Positions 63,988 through 64,000 of a DNA stretch of 64,000 nt are shown here, in pieces. The translations under genes were made by a program, and so were the position numbers. Location of the stretch: assembly GCF_000942395.1 (NCBI RefSeq), contig NZ_LN812102.1, positions 371,434 through 435,433 on the forward strand, in the 5' to 3' direction. Origin of the DNA: Risungbinella massiliensis. Its GTDB lineage: Bacteria; Bacillota; Bacilli; Thermoactinomycetales; Thermoactinomycetaceae. Below the pieces are notes generated by a model. That model had not been told where the DNA came from and did not search any database. It was given only the letters and a program-made list of their open reading frames with translations. Position 1 is the stretch's first letter; each line of letters opens with the position of its first letter.

Positions 63988-64000
63988 CCCCATTATTTCC

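Overview
The window looks like a chromosomal piece of a low-to-moderate GC Gram-positive bacterium of the order Bacillales. The 16S rRNA gene at 3.5-5.0 kb reads like Thermoactinomycetaceae or a near relative (inference from remembered signatures, not a search). The ribosome binding sites are strong AGGAGG types, and the neighbourhood (Dpp transporter, type I CoaA, Mqo, BioB, MarR/MerR regulators) fits this.

Layout. (1) 0-5.2 kb, minus strand: an rRNA locus in which 16S and 23S are separate transcription units. Each has its own, nearly identical promoter. A terminator follows 16S, and a GNAT acetyltransferase gene sits between the two. (2) 5.3-8.2 kb: mobile-element debris. A GNAT gene is broken by an IS200/IS605 element with damaged tnpA and tnpB, followed by a truncated IS3. 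(3) 8.2-14.0 kb, minus strand: a complete peptide ABC transporter operon, dppD-dppF-substrate-binding lipoprotein-dppB-dppC. (4) 14.4-39.1 kb, minus strand: the dominant feature, a tandem array of about eleven displaced (orphan) Rhs/YD-repeat toxin-immunity cassettes. Each has a partial Rhs core, usually a Lys-rich linker and often a Hint self-cleaving domain, then a unique C-terminal toxin, a small immunity gene and a terminator. After most of the terminators the next Rhs fragment starts again in the middle of the core. Two Rhs scaffold families are present. The cassettes at 14.4-32.8 kb use a core ending in a DPxTGRFIVADTYEGE-like motif. Those at 33-39 kb use a core ending in RYYNSEIGRFLTRDT and carry hydrophobic toxins with multi-spanning membrane immunity proteins. 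No full-length Rhs N-terminus is in the window. An IS982 element with a perfect 8-bp target duplication and a truncated serine recombinase lie inside the array. (5) 39.1-46 kb: a HExxH protein, an IS3 element, two GNAT genes, an aldose-epimerase-like gene, a flavin-binding-like protein and several decayed fragments (tyrosine recombinase, radical SAM, ThrRS). (6) 46-53 kb: an ArsA-like ATPase gene with one frameshift and a MarR regulator sharing an operator motif with it, coaA, a second decayed IS200/IS605, a HAD-phosphatase relic, and bioB with a good BirA operator. (7) 53-64 kb: a very small Cys-rich peptide gene with its own terminator, a VOC protein, a DUF2268 protease/TipAS-type MerR pair, a subclass B1 metallo-beta-lactamase, mqo, transposon scraps, a small membrane peptide, GNAT, NUDIX and MarR genes.

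How it works together: regions 3, 6 and 7 are ordinary accessory/core metabolism. Region 4 is a contact-dependent or secreted toxin repertoire in storage. Most toxins are cut off from a delivery-competent N-terminus, and several carry frameshifts, a nonsense codon or deletions, while most of the immunity genes are intact. This suggests selection for retained protection plus a reservoir of C-termini for recombination. Functions below come from reading the sequence and remembered families; no searches were run.
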